A stretch of DNA of 23,085 bases from Bacillota bacterium. Its GTDB lineage: Bacteria > Bacillota > Clostridia > Saccharofermentanales > DTU023. A program made the translations under genes and the position numbers. Below are positions 14,042 to 22,249 of the stretch, piece by piece; the first letter of the stretch is position 1; every line of letters begins with the position of its first letter. Location: the NCBI GenBank assembly GCA_023426575.1, contig JAFAAL010000040.1:1-23085 (forward strand). The letters run 5' to 3'. Below the pieces are notes generated by a model that was given only the letters and a program-made list of their open reading frames with translations, had not been told where the DNA came from and did not search any database.

Positions 14042-14621
14042 CGATGATCTCCTCCTTCTGCCAAAAATGTAATTGTGTGCGCCCATAGCGCCTCGTCTTG
14101 ACACAGCGCCAGGGGGCAATGGGCTCTGGGCTCTGCTCCGTCTCCATGACGAGCAGACCTGAAGGTGCCAGTATCTCCGCCAGGCTCTGGGCCAGCTGAC
14201 GCCAGAGCTCTGGCAATGCCGCCCAGGGCGGATCGAAGTAGATAAAGTCAAAGAGCTGGCCCTCGGCCGCCAGGCGTCGCAGTGCCCGCTCAGCATCGCA
14301 GTTTAAGACAATCGCCTCTGCCTCTTGAGATGGGAGGGCAAGGCGGGGCTCTATCTTGGCTTTTGACAGGTTCTTTAAGATGACCTTTTGGGCCGCCCGC
14401 GCCGACTCGACAAAGACGACCTGACGGGCTCCACGGCTCAGGGCCTCGAGGCCAATCTGGCCTGAGCCCGCGAAGAGGTCGAGGCAGCGACTCCCCGGAA
14501 GGCGAAAGGCCAGGGCGGAAAAGAGGCCCTCCTTGACGCGGTCGCCGGTCGGCCGGGTCAAGTCGCCGTCGAGACTGGCCAGCTGGAGGCCCCGTAAACG
14601 TCCTGCAATAATCCGGGGCAT
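14013..14621 (-). CDS. rsmD: 16S rRNA (guanine966-N2)-methyltransferase
   Basis: A 202-residue RsmD-family enzyme that methylates G966 of 16S rRNA on the assembled small subunit. Visible motifs are MPRIIAGRLRG at the start, the family signature RPTGDRVKEGLFS (23-35), the SAM loop LDLFAGSGQIGLEALSRGA (47-65) and the catalytic DPPW (130-133). Its ATG overlaps the recG stop by one base (TGATG), and its end overlaps coaD by 29 bases, so translation is coupled on both sides. About 15-20 residues longer than the usual family member at the C-terminus (IIDEDHLSGEF), due to the coaD overlap. Confidence 0.95.
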   Translation of the reverse strand: MPRIIAGRLRGLQLASLDGDLTRPTGDRVKEGLFSALAFRLPGSRCLDLFAGSGQIGLEALSRGARQVVFVESARAAQKVILKNLSKAKIEPRLALPSQEAEAIVLNCDAERALRRLAAEGQLFDFIYFDPPWAALPELWRQLAQSLAEILAPSGLLVMETEQSPEPIAPWRCVKTRRYGRTQLHFWQKEEIIDEDHLSGEF

Positions 14622-16687
14622 CAGAGGGTCTCCCCATGGCCGAGATCGGGATAGCGGGCGGCGATGAGCGCGCGGATCTTCGGCTGTCTGAGATCGCTCT
14701 CTGCGATGGCCGTCTCGACCTCGCGGATGAGGGTCGCATCGGCAAAGGCATAGGCCGCCTGGACCTCACTCAGTCCGTGCTGGCGCTCGCCAAAGAACTG
14801 GCCTGGGCCCCGCATCGCCAGGTCGGCCTCGGCAATCTTGAAGCCGTCGCGCTCACGACAGATGACCCGGAGTCGCTCGCGGGAGGGCCCCTCGGGCTGA
14901 TCGCTGTGGAGAATGCAGAGACTCTTGGCCGTGCCGCGTCCGACGCGTCCCCGCAGCTGGTGGAGCTGAGCGAGGCCAAAGCGCTCAGCATTCATGATCA
15001 GCATGATGCTCGCCCGGGGGTTGTCAATGCCGACCTCGATGACGGAAGTCGAGATCAGTATCTCAATCTCCCCAGCGAGGAAGCGCTGGATGATCGCCGC
15101 CTTGTCCTCCGGCTTCTGCCGGCCATGGAGAAGGCCGAGAGAAAAACGGGCAAAAGCCTCCCGCTGTAGCTCCTGATAGAGCGCGGTGGCCGCCTCTGCC
15201 TCGCTCTCTTCGTTTTCTGCGAGCAGGGGGCAGACGATGTAGGCCTGTTGACCCGCCTGGACCTCGCGGCGAATCAAATCGTAGACGCGAGGCAAGTCGG
15301 GCGAGCTGATCGTATAGGTCTCAATGGGCTGGCGTCCCGCTGGCATTTCATGGAGGGTCGAGATGTCGAGGTCGCCGTAGAGAATCAAGCCGAGGGTCCG
15401 CGGGATCGGCGTGGCAGACATGACGAGACTGTGGGGTCGCTCGCTCTGCTCGAGGGCCTGGCCGCGCTGCTTGACGCCGAAGCGATGCTGCTCGTCTGTG
15501 ATGACGAGGCCGAGGCGCTGGAAGGAGAGCTCTGAATTTAAGACGGCGTGCGTGCCGATCACAAATTGGATCTTCCCACTGGCGACGCCGTCATAGATCG
15601 CGCGGCGCTCAGCGGTCCTGAGGCCACCCGTTAGGAGCGCGGTGCTGATCTTATGGGGTTCGAGCAGGGCCGAGATCTTAGTGGCGTGTTGTGTGGCGAG
15701 GACCGAGGTCGGCGCCAAGAGGGCAACCTGGTAGCCGGCGAGGATGGCGTAGTAGGCGGCGAGGACGGCAACCAGTGTCTTGCCCGAGCCGACGTCCCCC
15801 TGGAGGAGACGACTCATCGGAACCTCGCTCTTTAAGTCCTGAAAGATCTCATTGGCTGCACGGACCTGATCATCCGTCGGCCGAAAGGGCAGTTGCTCGA
15901 TTAGAGTCTGGAATTTGGCTTTTGCCGCTGGGGAGAGAGTCATGGAGGGGGCGTGTTCCTGGCGGATGCGCCGCTCCTTGAGCAGTTTCATCGCGGCGCC
16001 GATGTAGAAGAGCTCGGCAAAGGCGATGCGTCGACGGGCCAGTTCGAGGTCCTCGGGCTGGCGGGGTCGGTGGATCTTGTCGAGGGCGAAGCTGAGGTCG
16101 GCGAGCTGGTAGCGCTCGCGGATCTCGCTCGGCAGGGGGTCGATCAGCTCCGTCCAGAGGCGCTCGCTCTCTAAGAGATTTGTGATCGCCTTGCGGATGA
16201 TGCCCTGGGAGAGGCCCTCGGTTGCCGGGTAGATGGGAATGAGCGGCTGCCTGGTCCACTCTTCCCTGCTCATCTGGGCGGGATTGATGAGATTTTTGAA
16301 GAAGCCGCGGGCCTCGACCTTACCGTGAAAGTAGTAGGTCTCCCCCAGCTTGAGCTGGGATCTCAGCCAGGTCTGATTGAAGTAGGTGATGGAAATCGTC
16401 CCAGTCTCGTCGCTGACCTCGGCCTGCCACCACTGCAGGCGGCCTTTGCGGCGGATACTGCCAACTTGCGTGATCTCAGCGCAGAGGGTCTGGGGGACGC
16501 CGAGCTCGAGCTCTGCGATCGGGGTCAGCTCGGTCCAGTCGATGTAGGCGCGTGGCAGATGTGTCAAGAGCTCGCCAGTCGTCGTGATGCCGAGGCGCTG
16601 AAAGAGCTCGGCCCGCTTCGCTGAGATCCCCGCAAGGACCGTGATCGGCTGCTCTAGGACGCGGTTGTCATAGGTCTGGATCAGCAT
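14621..16687 (-). CDS. recG: ATP-dependent DNA helicase RecG
   Basis: A 688-residue branched-DNA translocase that regresses stalled replication forks and processes recombination junctions. The N-terminal helical and wedge/OB domain is seen in LTHLPRAYIDW (41-51) and the residues after it. Helicase motifs are Walker A GDVGSGKT (297-304), APTSVLATQH, DEQHRFG (398-404, the usual RecG motif II), SATPIPRT (424-431), STSVIEVGID and QLRGRVGRG. The C-terminal TRG-like segment GPGQFFGERQHGLSE is present. Length is normal. The ATG at 16687 lies one base after the stop of the PDZ protein gene. Placed before rsmD-coaD, as in many Firmicutes. Confidence 0.97.
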   Translation of the reverse strand: MLIQTYDNRVLEQPITVLAGISAKRAELFQRLGITTTGELLTHLPRAYIDWTELTPIAELELGVPQTLCAEITQVGSIRRKGRLQWWQAEVSDETGTISITYFNQTWLRSQLKLGETYYFHGKVEARGFFKNLINPAQMSREEWTRQPLIPIYPATEGLSQGIIRKAITNLLESERLWTELIDPLPSEIRERYQLADLSFALDKIHRPRQPEDLELARRRIAFAELFYIGAAMKLLKERRIRQEHAPSMTLSPAAKAKFQTLIEQLPFRPTDDQVRAANEIFQDLKSEVPMSRLLQGDVGSGKTLVAVLAAYYAILAGYQVALLAPTSVLATQHATKISALLEPHKISTALLTGGLRTAERRAIYDGVASGKIQFVIGTHAVLNSELSFQRLGLVITDEQHRFGVKQRGQALEQSERPHSLVMSATPIPRTLGLILYGDLDISTLHEMPAGRQPIETYTISSPDLPRVYDLIRREVQAGQQAYIVCPLLAENEESEAEAATALYQELQREAFARFSLGLLHGRQKPEDKAAIIQRFLAGEIEILISTSVIEVGIDNPRASIMLIMNAERFGLAQLHQLRGRVGRGTAKSLCILHSDQPEGPSRERLRVICRERDGFKIAEADLAMRGPGQFFGERQHGLSEVQAAYAFADATLIREVETAIAESDLRQPKIRALIAARYPDLGHGETL

Positions 16688-16688
16688 G

Positions 16689-17861
16689 CTAGGGACGTTT
16701 GGTGTAGACCTGAATCTCGCGCTCGTTGCCGAGCTCGTCGACGACGGTCAGGGCCAGGAGGTCCCCAGGCTCGAGCTTATAGCTGAGGGCGAGGAAGTCA
16801 GTGCTCTTGGCAATCGGCTCTTGATTGGCCATGACGATGATATCGCCCGCATTGAGGCCAGCTACGTAGGCCGGCGACTGGGGCAAGACTTCGGCGATCA
16901 TCAGGCCGCTCGGCAGTCCGTAGTCATCCTGAAGAAGAGAAAAGGTCTCATCGCTATAGAAGCGGAGGCCGAGATAAATCCCGTACTGAGCACTGTCGTG
17001 AGGCGCGTCTGGGCGATCCTCCTCTTGAGGGTAGTCTTCGAGAGGGCCGGCCGCGTATTGGCGGTGCAGTCTCTGGACGGCCTCGACAAAGGTCTGATTG
17101 CTGATGAAGTAGGCGTTGCGATCGGAGGCGACGCGCTCTTTACGGTAGATCGAAAAGCCGATGACTGCGCCGTCACGGCTGATAGCAGGCGCAAAGAGGT
17201 CACTCTTGTTGATGAGGCTCGCGCTGGTGAAGAGCGCGTAGTGCTGACCGCTCTCGCTGAGGAGGACGGGCAAGATCTGTTCACAGTGGCCGGCGATCAG
17301 CTGCCCCTGATGGCGGAAGGGATTGCGCGGCAGAATCTGGACAAAGCTCTCGCCGAGGAGGGGCTGGCGCTCCGGTTTAACGGGCAGCGCTTGGAAGGAC
17401 TGCCCGCGGCGATCGAGGATGGCGAGGAGGGCGAGGTCGAGCTCAGGATCGCTGCCCAGCCACTTGGCCCGGTAACTCTGTCCATCGGCGGCCCTTAGGC
17501 GGAGGCGCACCTGGCTCTTCATCTGACCGCTCGCGCTCAAGGCGATACTGAGGCCCGAGTGCAAGGTGACGACATGGCCCTCAGAACTGATGACGATGGC
17601 CGCCGCCGTATCGCGTAGGCGCCAGCCGCCGGCGGCATTTTGCTCGAGTATCTCAAGCGTCATCACACTCTCTAGGGCGCGTTCGAGGCGCTCGGCCGAG
17701 GCTGGGGAATCCGTCAGTTCAGGGGCGAGCCCCGTCGGCAAGTGACTCGAGCCCGCTGAGATCGCCACGAGGCCGAGGCCGAGGCAGAGGCAGAAAGCGA
17801 CGGCCAAGCCGAGCCGCAGTCGCGCCGAGATCATTCTTAGAGATGGGGTATGAGAGTGCAT
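16689..17861 (-). CDS. HtrA-like PDZ protein lacking the catalytic serine (pseudoprotease)
   Basis: A 390-residue membrane-anchored protein: one helix at about 17-37, a trypsin-like domain at about 60-260 and a PDZ domain at about 291-389 (GLMIAEVLPQSPAYVAGL, AGDIIVM). It aligns with HtrA/DegS by order: the His motif VVTLHSG (His101) and the Asp motif DPELDLALLAI (Asp142) are kept, but where HtrA has GNSGGP the protein reads NKSDLFAP, so the serine is Leu222 and the oxyanion glycines are lost. It is probably not a protease but a sensor or scaffold, perhaps linked to the two-component system encoded just upstream. ATG at 17861 is chosen because AAGGGAGG lies six bases before it; a TTG nine codons upstream has none. 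Confidence 0.85.
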   Translation of the reverse strand: MHSHTPSLRMISARLRLGLAVAFCLCLGLGLVAISAGSSHLPTGLAPELTDSPASAERLERALESVMTLEILEQNAAGGWRLRDTAAAIVISSEGHVVTLHSGLSIALSASGQMKSQVRLRLRAADGQSYRAKWLGSDPELDLALLAILDRRGQSFQALPVKPERQPLLGESFVQILPRNPFRHQGQLIAGHCEQILPVLLSESGQHYALFTSASLINKSDLFAPAISRDGAVIGFSIYRKERVASDRNAYFISNQTFVEAVQRLHRQYAAGPLEDYPQEEDRPDAPHDSAQYGIYLGLRFYSDETFSLLQDDYGLPSGLMIAEVLPQSPAYVAGLNAGDIIVMANQEPIAKSTDFLALSYKLEPGDLLALTVVDELGNEREIQVYTKRP

Positions 17862-17903
17862 AGACGGCCTCCCTTCAGAGCTGGGCAAAGCTTGCGTCTT
17901 ATT

Positions 17904-19430
17904 CTAACGATTTGAGAGGGGAAGTTCAAAAGTGAAACCAGCGCCACCGAGCTCCGAGACAAAATAGCTCAGGTTCTGGCCGTGGGCGCCGAGGAGGGAT
18001 CTGGCAATATAGAGGCCGAGACCTGAACCTGTGCTCGATCTCGCCTTGTCCACCTTATAAAAGCGCTCGAAGATGGCCTCGCGCTCGTTCTCAGGGACGC
18101 CCGGCCCCGTATCTTCGACCCGGACGCGTAAGAGTCCAGCGCGCTCACTGAGTGTCGTGGAGAGGCGGATTCTGCCGCTCTCCGGCGTGAAGCGGATGGC
18201 ATTGCTCAGAAGGTTCGAGATGACGCGGTAGATGAGCTGGGGATCGCCGTGGACCAGGCAGTGGCCGTCGGCAGACTGGAGGTAGAGCTCGTATTGAAGC
18301 TGGAGGTGCTTCGCTTTGATCTCTGTCTCAAAGAGGGCGATGTTGCGGGTGATGAGGTCATTGAGATCGAAGTCGCGAAAGTCAGCGTGGGCGCGCGTCT
18401 CGACTGACGAGGCATTGAAGAGCGATTGGACCAGCTCTTGCATGCGCTTGGTCTCTGCCTCCACGAGGCGGAGGTAGCGCTCGGCGTCTGCGGGCGGAAT
18501 GGTCCCGTCGAGGAGGCCAGTGACGAATCCCTTGATACTTGTCAGCGGGGTCCGAAGATCATGTGATATCGAGGCCAGGAAGCTTTCGCGGTCGGCCTCT
18601 TCCTCTTCCAGAGAGGCGATGAGGGAGTTCATCGTCTTGACGAGGAGGGTCAAGTCATCTTCGGACTCTGGCTTCTGCCCCTCTCCTTCACGACTTAGCA
18701 GAAAGCTCGTCTTCTTGCCCGGCAGAGAGACACGGGCCGTCAGGTCGCCGTGATAGACGGCCTCGGCCGTCTTGGCCAGCGCCGAGATCGGGCGGGTCAG
18801 GTTGCGCGCGAGGAGGAAGATGGCAATCGTCGCCGTAAAGAGCGCGATGCCCAGAGAGATGAGAAGCGTTTGGAGCAAGTGCACCCCTGGCGCCTCTTCA
18901 GGCGCCAAGTGCTTGTGGATCAGGACCTCCCCGAGGTAGTTGCCGAGGCTGGACTCGATCGGCTGGGAGACAGAGAGCCACTTGCGATCGGGTCCGAGAA
19001 AGGGGGCGAACTGCTCGCCATAGGTCTGGCCGTAGCCCGACTTATTGAGAAATTCAGGAGGCAGCTGTGGCAGGCCCTCCCTCTGCCCAAAGGCCTGATC
19101 TGCCTGTTTCGGAAAAGCTGTCGCGTAGATGACGTCGCCCTCCGCCGTAATGAGCCAGATCAAGCTGTTACTCGAACGCGCCGAAAAATTGGCGAGGTGA
19201 ATGAGCTCAGATGAGTTTTGCGCCCCTTCAAAGCTCTGCATGTCGCGGGCATATTCGGCGGCGACCGCCTGAGCTGTCTTCAGCGTCTGAATCTCAATCT
19301 GCTGGCGGCTCAGTCGATTGAAGATCAGGAGGTAAGAGAGGCCAAAGACCAGGAAGATGAGAAAGATTGCCAGGGCCAGCTGGATGAAGCTGCGCTTGTA
19401 GATGGTTTTTTGGATGGGACTCTTGGCCAT
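17904..19430 (-). CDS. Membrane sensor histidine kinase (OmpR-pair type)
   Basis: A 508-residue two-component sensor. Helices at about 15-37 and 185-207 flank an extracytoplasmic domain of some 145 residues (a double-Cache/PAS-like size). A HAMP region follows (208-272), with an insertion of about 20 residues (about 237-257). The dimerization/phosphoacceptor box is SISHDLRTPLTSIKG with His290. The ATP-binding domain has the N box SNLLSNAIRF (Asn410), DTGPG (440-444), the F box ERFYKVD and GSGLGLYIA (468-476). It starts 15 bases after the response regulator gene, its likely partner. The signal is unknown. Position beside ftsZ, the PDZ protein and wall genes points to envelope sensing (inference). 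Confidence 0.93.
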   Translation of the reverse strand: MAKSPIQKTIYKRSFIQLALAIFLIFLVFGLSYLLIFNRLSRQQIEIQTLKTAQAVAAEYARDMQSFEGAQNSSELIHLANFSARSSNSLIWLITAEGDVIYATAFPKQADQAFGQREGLPQLPPEFLNKSGYGQTYGEQFAPFLGPDRKWLSVSQPIESSLGNYLGEVLIHKHLAPEEAPGVHLLQTLLISLGIALFTATIAIFLLARNLTRPISALAKTAEAVYHGDLTARVSLPGKKTSFLLSREGEGQKPESEDDLTLLVKTMNSLIASLEEEEADRESFLASISHDLRTPLTSIKGFVTGLLDGTIPPADAERYLRLVEAETKRMQELVQSLFNASSVETRAHADFRDFDLNDLITRNIALFETEIKAKHLQLQYELYLQSADGHCLVHGDPQLIYRVISNLLSNAIRFTPESGRIRLSTTLSERAGLLRVRVEDTGPGVPENEREAIFERFYKVDKARSSTGSGLGLYIARSLLGAHGQNLSYFVSELGGAGFTFELPLSNR

Positions 19431-19445
19431 GTTCTGAGTAGATCC

Positions 19446-20174
19446 TTATCTCCTGGACTCTGAGGAGAGATTGAGGTCCAGGCGATAGCCCACACCCCAG
19501 ACCGTCTTGAGCTCCCAGTCGGGGTGCTCGAGGACATCCAATTTTTCCCGCAGACGTCGGATATGGACATCGACAGTCCTCGTGTCGCCATAGTAGTCGA
19601 GACCCCAGATGGCATCGAGGAGCTGGTCGCGCTTAAAGACGCGACCGGGGTGCGTGGCCAGAAAGGTCAGGAGGTCGAGTTCCTTGGGGGCCAACTCGAC
19701 CTCGCGCTCTCCGACCAGGACGCGGAGAGCCAGCTGATCGATGACGAGCGAGCCCAGGCGAATCTTATTTTCCACGGGGCTCTCCGCCTGTCCGCGGGGG
19801 GCGAGCTCACCGCGCGCCCGCCGCAGGACCGCCTTGATTCTGGCGACGACCTCCTTGGGCTCAAAGGGTTTTTCGATATAGTCGTCGGCCCCGAGCTCGA
19901 GGCCTACAATCTTGTCGAGGGTGTCCCCCTTGGCCGTCAAGATGAGAATCGGGACGTCGCTCGTCCGCCGCACTTCACGGAGGACGTCGAGTCCCGACTT
20001 ACCCGGCAGCATCAAGTCGAGGAGAATCGCCGCAGGTTCAGAGCTATGAAAGGTTTCGAGGGCGGACTCCCCCGTCATGGCCGTCGTCACTGTAAAGTCG
20101 TCCTTGACGAGGTAGAGCCGCAGCAATTCTAAGATATTGGGATCATCGTCAACGACCAGCACCTGGACCTGCAT
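19446..20174 (-). CDS. OmpR/PhoB-family response regulator
   Basis: A 242-residue transcription factor. The receiver domain (1-120) shows the acid pocket VVDDDPN (Asp9-Asp11), phosphoacceptor Asp53 in LLDLMLPG, Thr at LILTAKG and Lys in YIEKPFEP. The C-terminal winged helix (about 135-235) shows the family signature ELDLLTFLATHPGRVF, RTVDVHIRRLREKL and TVWGVGYRL. The start ATG at 20174 has GGGAGG five bases upstream and lies 12 bases after nrdR. It should be phosphorylated by the kinase encoded just downstream. Targets cannot be told from the sequence; the ftsZ-region palindromes are candidates only in principle. Confidence 0.95.
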   Translation of the reverse strand: MQVQVLVVDDDPNILELLRLYLVKDDFTVTTAMTGESALETFHSSEPAAILLDLMLPGKSGLDVLREVRRTSDVPILILTAKGDTLDKIVGLELGADDYIEKPFEPKEVVARIKAVLRRARGELAPRGQAESPVENKIRLGSLVIDQLALRVLVGEREVELAPKELDLLTFLATHPGRVFKRDQLLDAIWGLDYYGDTRTVDVHIRRLREKLDVLEHPDWELKTVWGVGYRLDLNLSSESRR

Positions 20175-20186
20175 AGGGCCTCCCCT

Positions 20187-20636
20187 CTACTGCTTCAATT
20201 TCTTCAGTTCCTCTAAGAAAGAGTCGATGCCCTGGAAGTCGCGGTAGACCGACGCGAAGCGGATATAGGCAACCTCGTCGAGATCGCGCAAGCGCGTCAG
20301 GACGGCCTCACCGAGCTCCTCGCTCGGAATCTCACGCCGCGCCTGATTGATGGCCTGCTGTTCGATACTGTCGACCAGATCCTCGATCATCTTGCGGGTC
20401 AAGGGCCTCTTCTCAGATGATTTAAGAATACCACGAATCAGTTTTTCGCGGTCAAAGTCCTGTCGGCTCCCGTCCTTCTTGATGACGAAGAAGCTCAGCT
20501 CCTCGACCTTCTCATAGGTCGTAAAGCGGCGCTTGCAGTGGAGGCACTCGCGCCGCCGACGAATCGTCGCATTGTCATCCGTCGGCCGCGAGTCAATCAC
20601 TTTATCTTCAATATTATTGCAATAGGGACAGCGCAT
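20187..20636 (-). CDS. nrdR: Transcriptional repressor NrdR
   Basis: A 149-residue protein of normal length that represses ribonucleotide reductase genes in response to dATP/ATP. The N-terminal zinc ribbon has Cys3, Cys6, Cys31 and Cys34 (MRCPYCNN, CLHCKRRF); the ATP-cone spans about 49-139 (VIKKDGSRQDFDREKLIRGI). Start ATG at 20636 has GGAGG six bases before it. Only 14 bases separate it from the terminator that follows ftsZ, so there is no room for a separate promoter after that hairpin; transcription must read through or begin within or before ftsZ's end. Confidence 0.97.
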   Translation of the reverse strand: MRCPYCNNIEDKVIDSRPTDDNATIRRRRECLHCKRRFTTYEKVEELSFFVIKKDGSRQDFDREKLIRGILKSSEKRPLTRKMIEDLVDSIEQQAINQARREIPSEELGEAVLTRLRDLDEVAYIRFASVYRDFQGIDSFLEELKKLKQ

Positions 20637-20650
20637 AGAATCCTCCAGTC

Positions 20651-20675
20651 AAAAAAAGCCGGTATGAAACCGGCT
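20651..20675 (-). terminator. Terminator between ftsZ and nrdR
   Basis: On the minus strand AGCCGGT, loop TTCAT and ACCGGCT form a 7-base-pair hairpin followed by seven Ts. It lies 20 bases after the ftsZ stop and 14 bases before the nrdR start. Confidence 0.88.
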
Positions 20676-20695
20676 CGTAAGTCAATGTCAGCGGT

Positions 20696-22057
20696 CTAGT
20701 CCTCAAATTCCTCATCGTTGTCTTGGAGGAACCAGGGCAGGATGCGATTTGAAGATTTCTTCTCAGGCTTAGTCCGGCGGCCGATCTGATCGGCATCCAT
20801 TGTCGCAAGCTCCTGACTCTGCCTGGTCGACTGGCTGACCTTTTGAATGAGATCTGCCATCTCGCTGTTCTCGCGTTTATTTGTCGCCCAGCTCGTCGTA
20901 CGTGAATCCTGGGGGCGGGCGGCACCGAGTCCGAAGCCAGCATCCGTGCGCGTCTCAGGACGTGTCGTCGGCTGATTCCGGAGGAAACCTGGCAGGTCGT
21001 TGTCGAGGCGGCTCGTATTGGTACTGCTCTGAGGCTTAGCCGAGAAACCGGGGGCAAATCCCGTCTGATTTGTCTTGGGACGCGGTCTGGCCTCACCGTC
21101 AAAGCCTGAGGCAATGACCGTAATCATGATCTCGTCCTGCATATTCTCATCGATGACCGCACCGACGATGATGTCGGCCTCAGGAGAGACGGCATCGCGG
21201 ACGACAGAGGCCGCTTCATCGACCTCACGCATCTTCATGTCATGCCCGCCCGTAAAGTTGATCAGGACACCGCGAGCTCCATCGATCGTCGTGTCGAGCA
21301 GCGGACTGTTGATCGCCTGGCGAATCGCTGTGGCCGCACGGCTCTCACCCGCGGCCTGGCCGATGCCCATGTGGCAGATGCCGGCATTGGTCATGACGCG
21401 GCGCACGTCTGCCAAGTCGAGGTTGATGAGACCCGGGACGGCGACGAGGTCAGAAATCGAAGAGACGCCAAAGCGCAGAACGCGGTCAGCCAAGCTAAAG
21501 GCCTCGTCAATCGAGGTATCGTCTGAGGCAATTTCTAAGAGTTTGTCGTTGGGGACGATGACTAGAGAGTCGACATACTGCTCCATCTCGCGGATGCCGC
21601 GCTCTGCATTCTGAGCACGACGTGCGCCCTCAAAGCGGAAGGGTCTCGTCACGACGCCCACCGTCAGAATATTCATCCGTCTGGCAATCTGTGCCACGAC
21701 CGGTGCGGCACCTGTGCCCGTGCCACCGCCCATGCCGGCAGTGATAAAGAGCATATCCGTGCCCTCGATGGCGTGTTGGATCTCTTCTGCCGATTCCTCG
21801 GCCGCCTTCTGCCCCACCTCAGGGTTCGCCCCCGCGCCGAGCCCGCGCGTCACCTTCTCGCCAATCTGAATTCGGACCTGTGCTTTACTGCGCTGCAGAC
21901 ACTGGTTATCTGTGTTGATGGCAATAAACTCGATGCCCTGTACGGCTGATTCAATCATGCGATCGACGGCATTACATCCGCCGCCGCCCACTCCGATCAC
22001 TTTTATAGTGGCGTAATGTTCGTCTTCCATCCCGAAGCCCATTTGATAATCTACCAA
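20696..22057 (-). CDS. ftsZ: Cell division protein FtsZ with a long C-terminal extension
   Basis: A tubulin-like GTPase of about 453 residues that forms the division ring. Visible are GVGGGGCNAVDRM, the tubulin signature GGGTGTG (about 110-116), NTD, and the T7 loop NLDLADVRRVM. The globular part ends near residue 320. The tail is long and contains two FtsZ-tail-like peptides: DLPGFLRN (about 354-361) and RILPWFLQ (about 438-445) near the C-terminus. The start is set at TTG 22057, nine bases after AAGGAG; a TTG at 22066 touches that site, and an ATG at 22042 is too far. A promoter-like pair and several palindromes lie upstream; no ftsA precedes it. Confidence 0.95.
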   Translation of the reverse strand: MVDYQMGFGMEDEHYATIKVIGVGGGGCNAVDRMIESAVQGIEFIAINTDNQCLQRSKAQVRIQIGEKVTRGLGAGANPEVGQKAAEESAEEIQHAIEGTDMLFITAGMGGGTGTGAAPVVAQIARRMNILTVGVVTRPFRFEGARRAQNAERGIREMEQYVDSLVIVPNDKLLEIASDDTSIDEAFSLADRVLRFGVSSISDLVAVPGLINLDLADVRRVMTNAGICHMGIGQAAGESRAATAIRQAINSPLLDTTIDGARGVLINFTGGHDMKMREVDEAASVVRDAVSPEADIIVGAVIDENMQDEIMITVIASGFDGEARPRPKTNQTGFAPGFSAKPQSSTNTSRLDNDLPGFLRNQPTTRPETRTDAGFGLGAARPQDSRTTSWATNKRENSEMADLIQKVSQSTRQSQELATMDADQIGRRTKPEKKSSNRILPWFLQDNDEEFED

Positions 22058-22109
22058 TTTCGCCAACTCCTTTCAGTTCTGCAGCAGACCTACAGTTAGT
22101 CTAGGCTTG

Positions 22110-22138
22110 ATTTTAAGGTATCCTGAGCCTTTATACAA
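22110..22138 (-). promoter_or_regulatory. Probable ftsZ promoter
   Basis: Minus-strand TTGTAT (22133-22138), 17 bases and TAAAAT (22110-22115) fit a sigma-A promoter with a moderate -35. The -35 lies inside a perfect palindrome. The start codon is about 50 bases further on. Confidence 0.5.
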
Positions 22139-22148
22139 GCACTTGTAT
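22133..22148. repeat. Operator-like palindrome at the ftsZ -35
   Basis: ATACAAG-CA-CTTGTAT is a perfect inverted repeat of two 7-base arms with a 2-base centre. It covers the -35 of the proposed ftsZ promoter, a position where a bound protein would block transcription. No T-run follows, so it is not a terminator. Confidence 0.5.
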
Positions 22149-22169
22149 TACATTGAAGTTGCAATATCG

Positions 22170-22235
22170 TGAAACTTTCATGATGACGGGTGACGTCCTG
22201 ACATCAGGTTGTATAGTTTGGCTTTGATCAAAGCC
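22170..22235. repeat. Three further dyads in the ftsQ-ftsZ gap
   Basis: The gap also holds TGAAA-C-TTTCA (22170-22180), CCTGA-CA-TCAGG (22197-22208) and the 16-base perfect palindrome GGCTTTGATCAAAGCC (22220-22235). The last lies 15 bases after the ftsQ stop, but no T-run follows it on the minus strand, so it would be a poor terminator; a binding site or an RNA-processing hairpin is possible. Confidence 0.45.
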
Positions 22236-22249
22236 TCAAAATCTAAGTC

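Noticed and set aside
14042..14296. N-terminal extension of coaD
   Set aside because: The extension is out-of-frame rsmD sequence; the family start MKIIYPGSF with its own ribosome site is at 14041.
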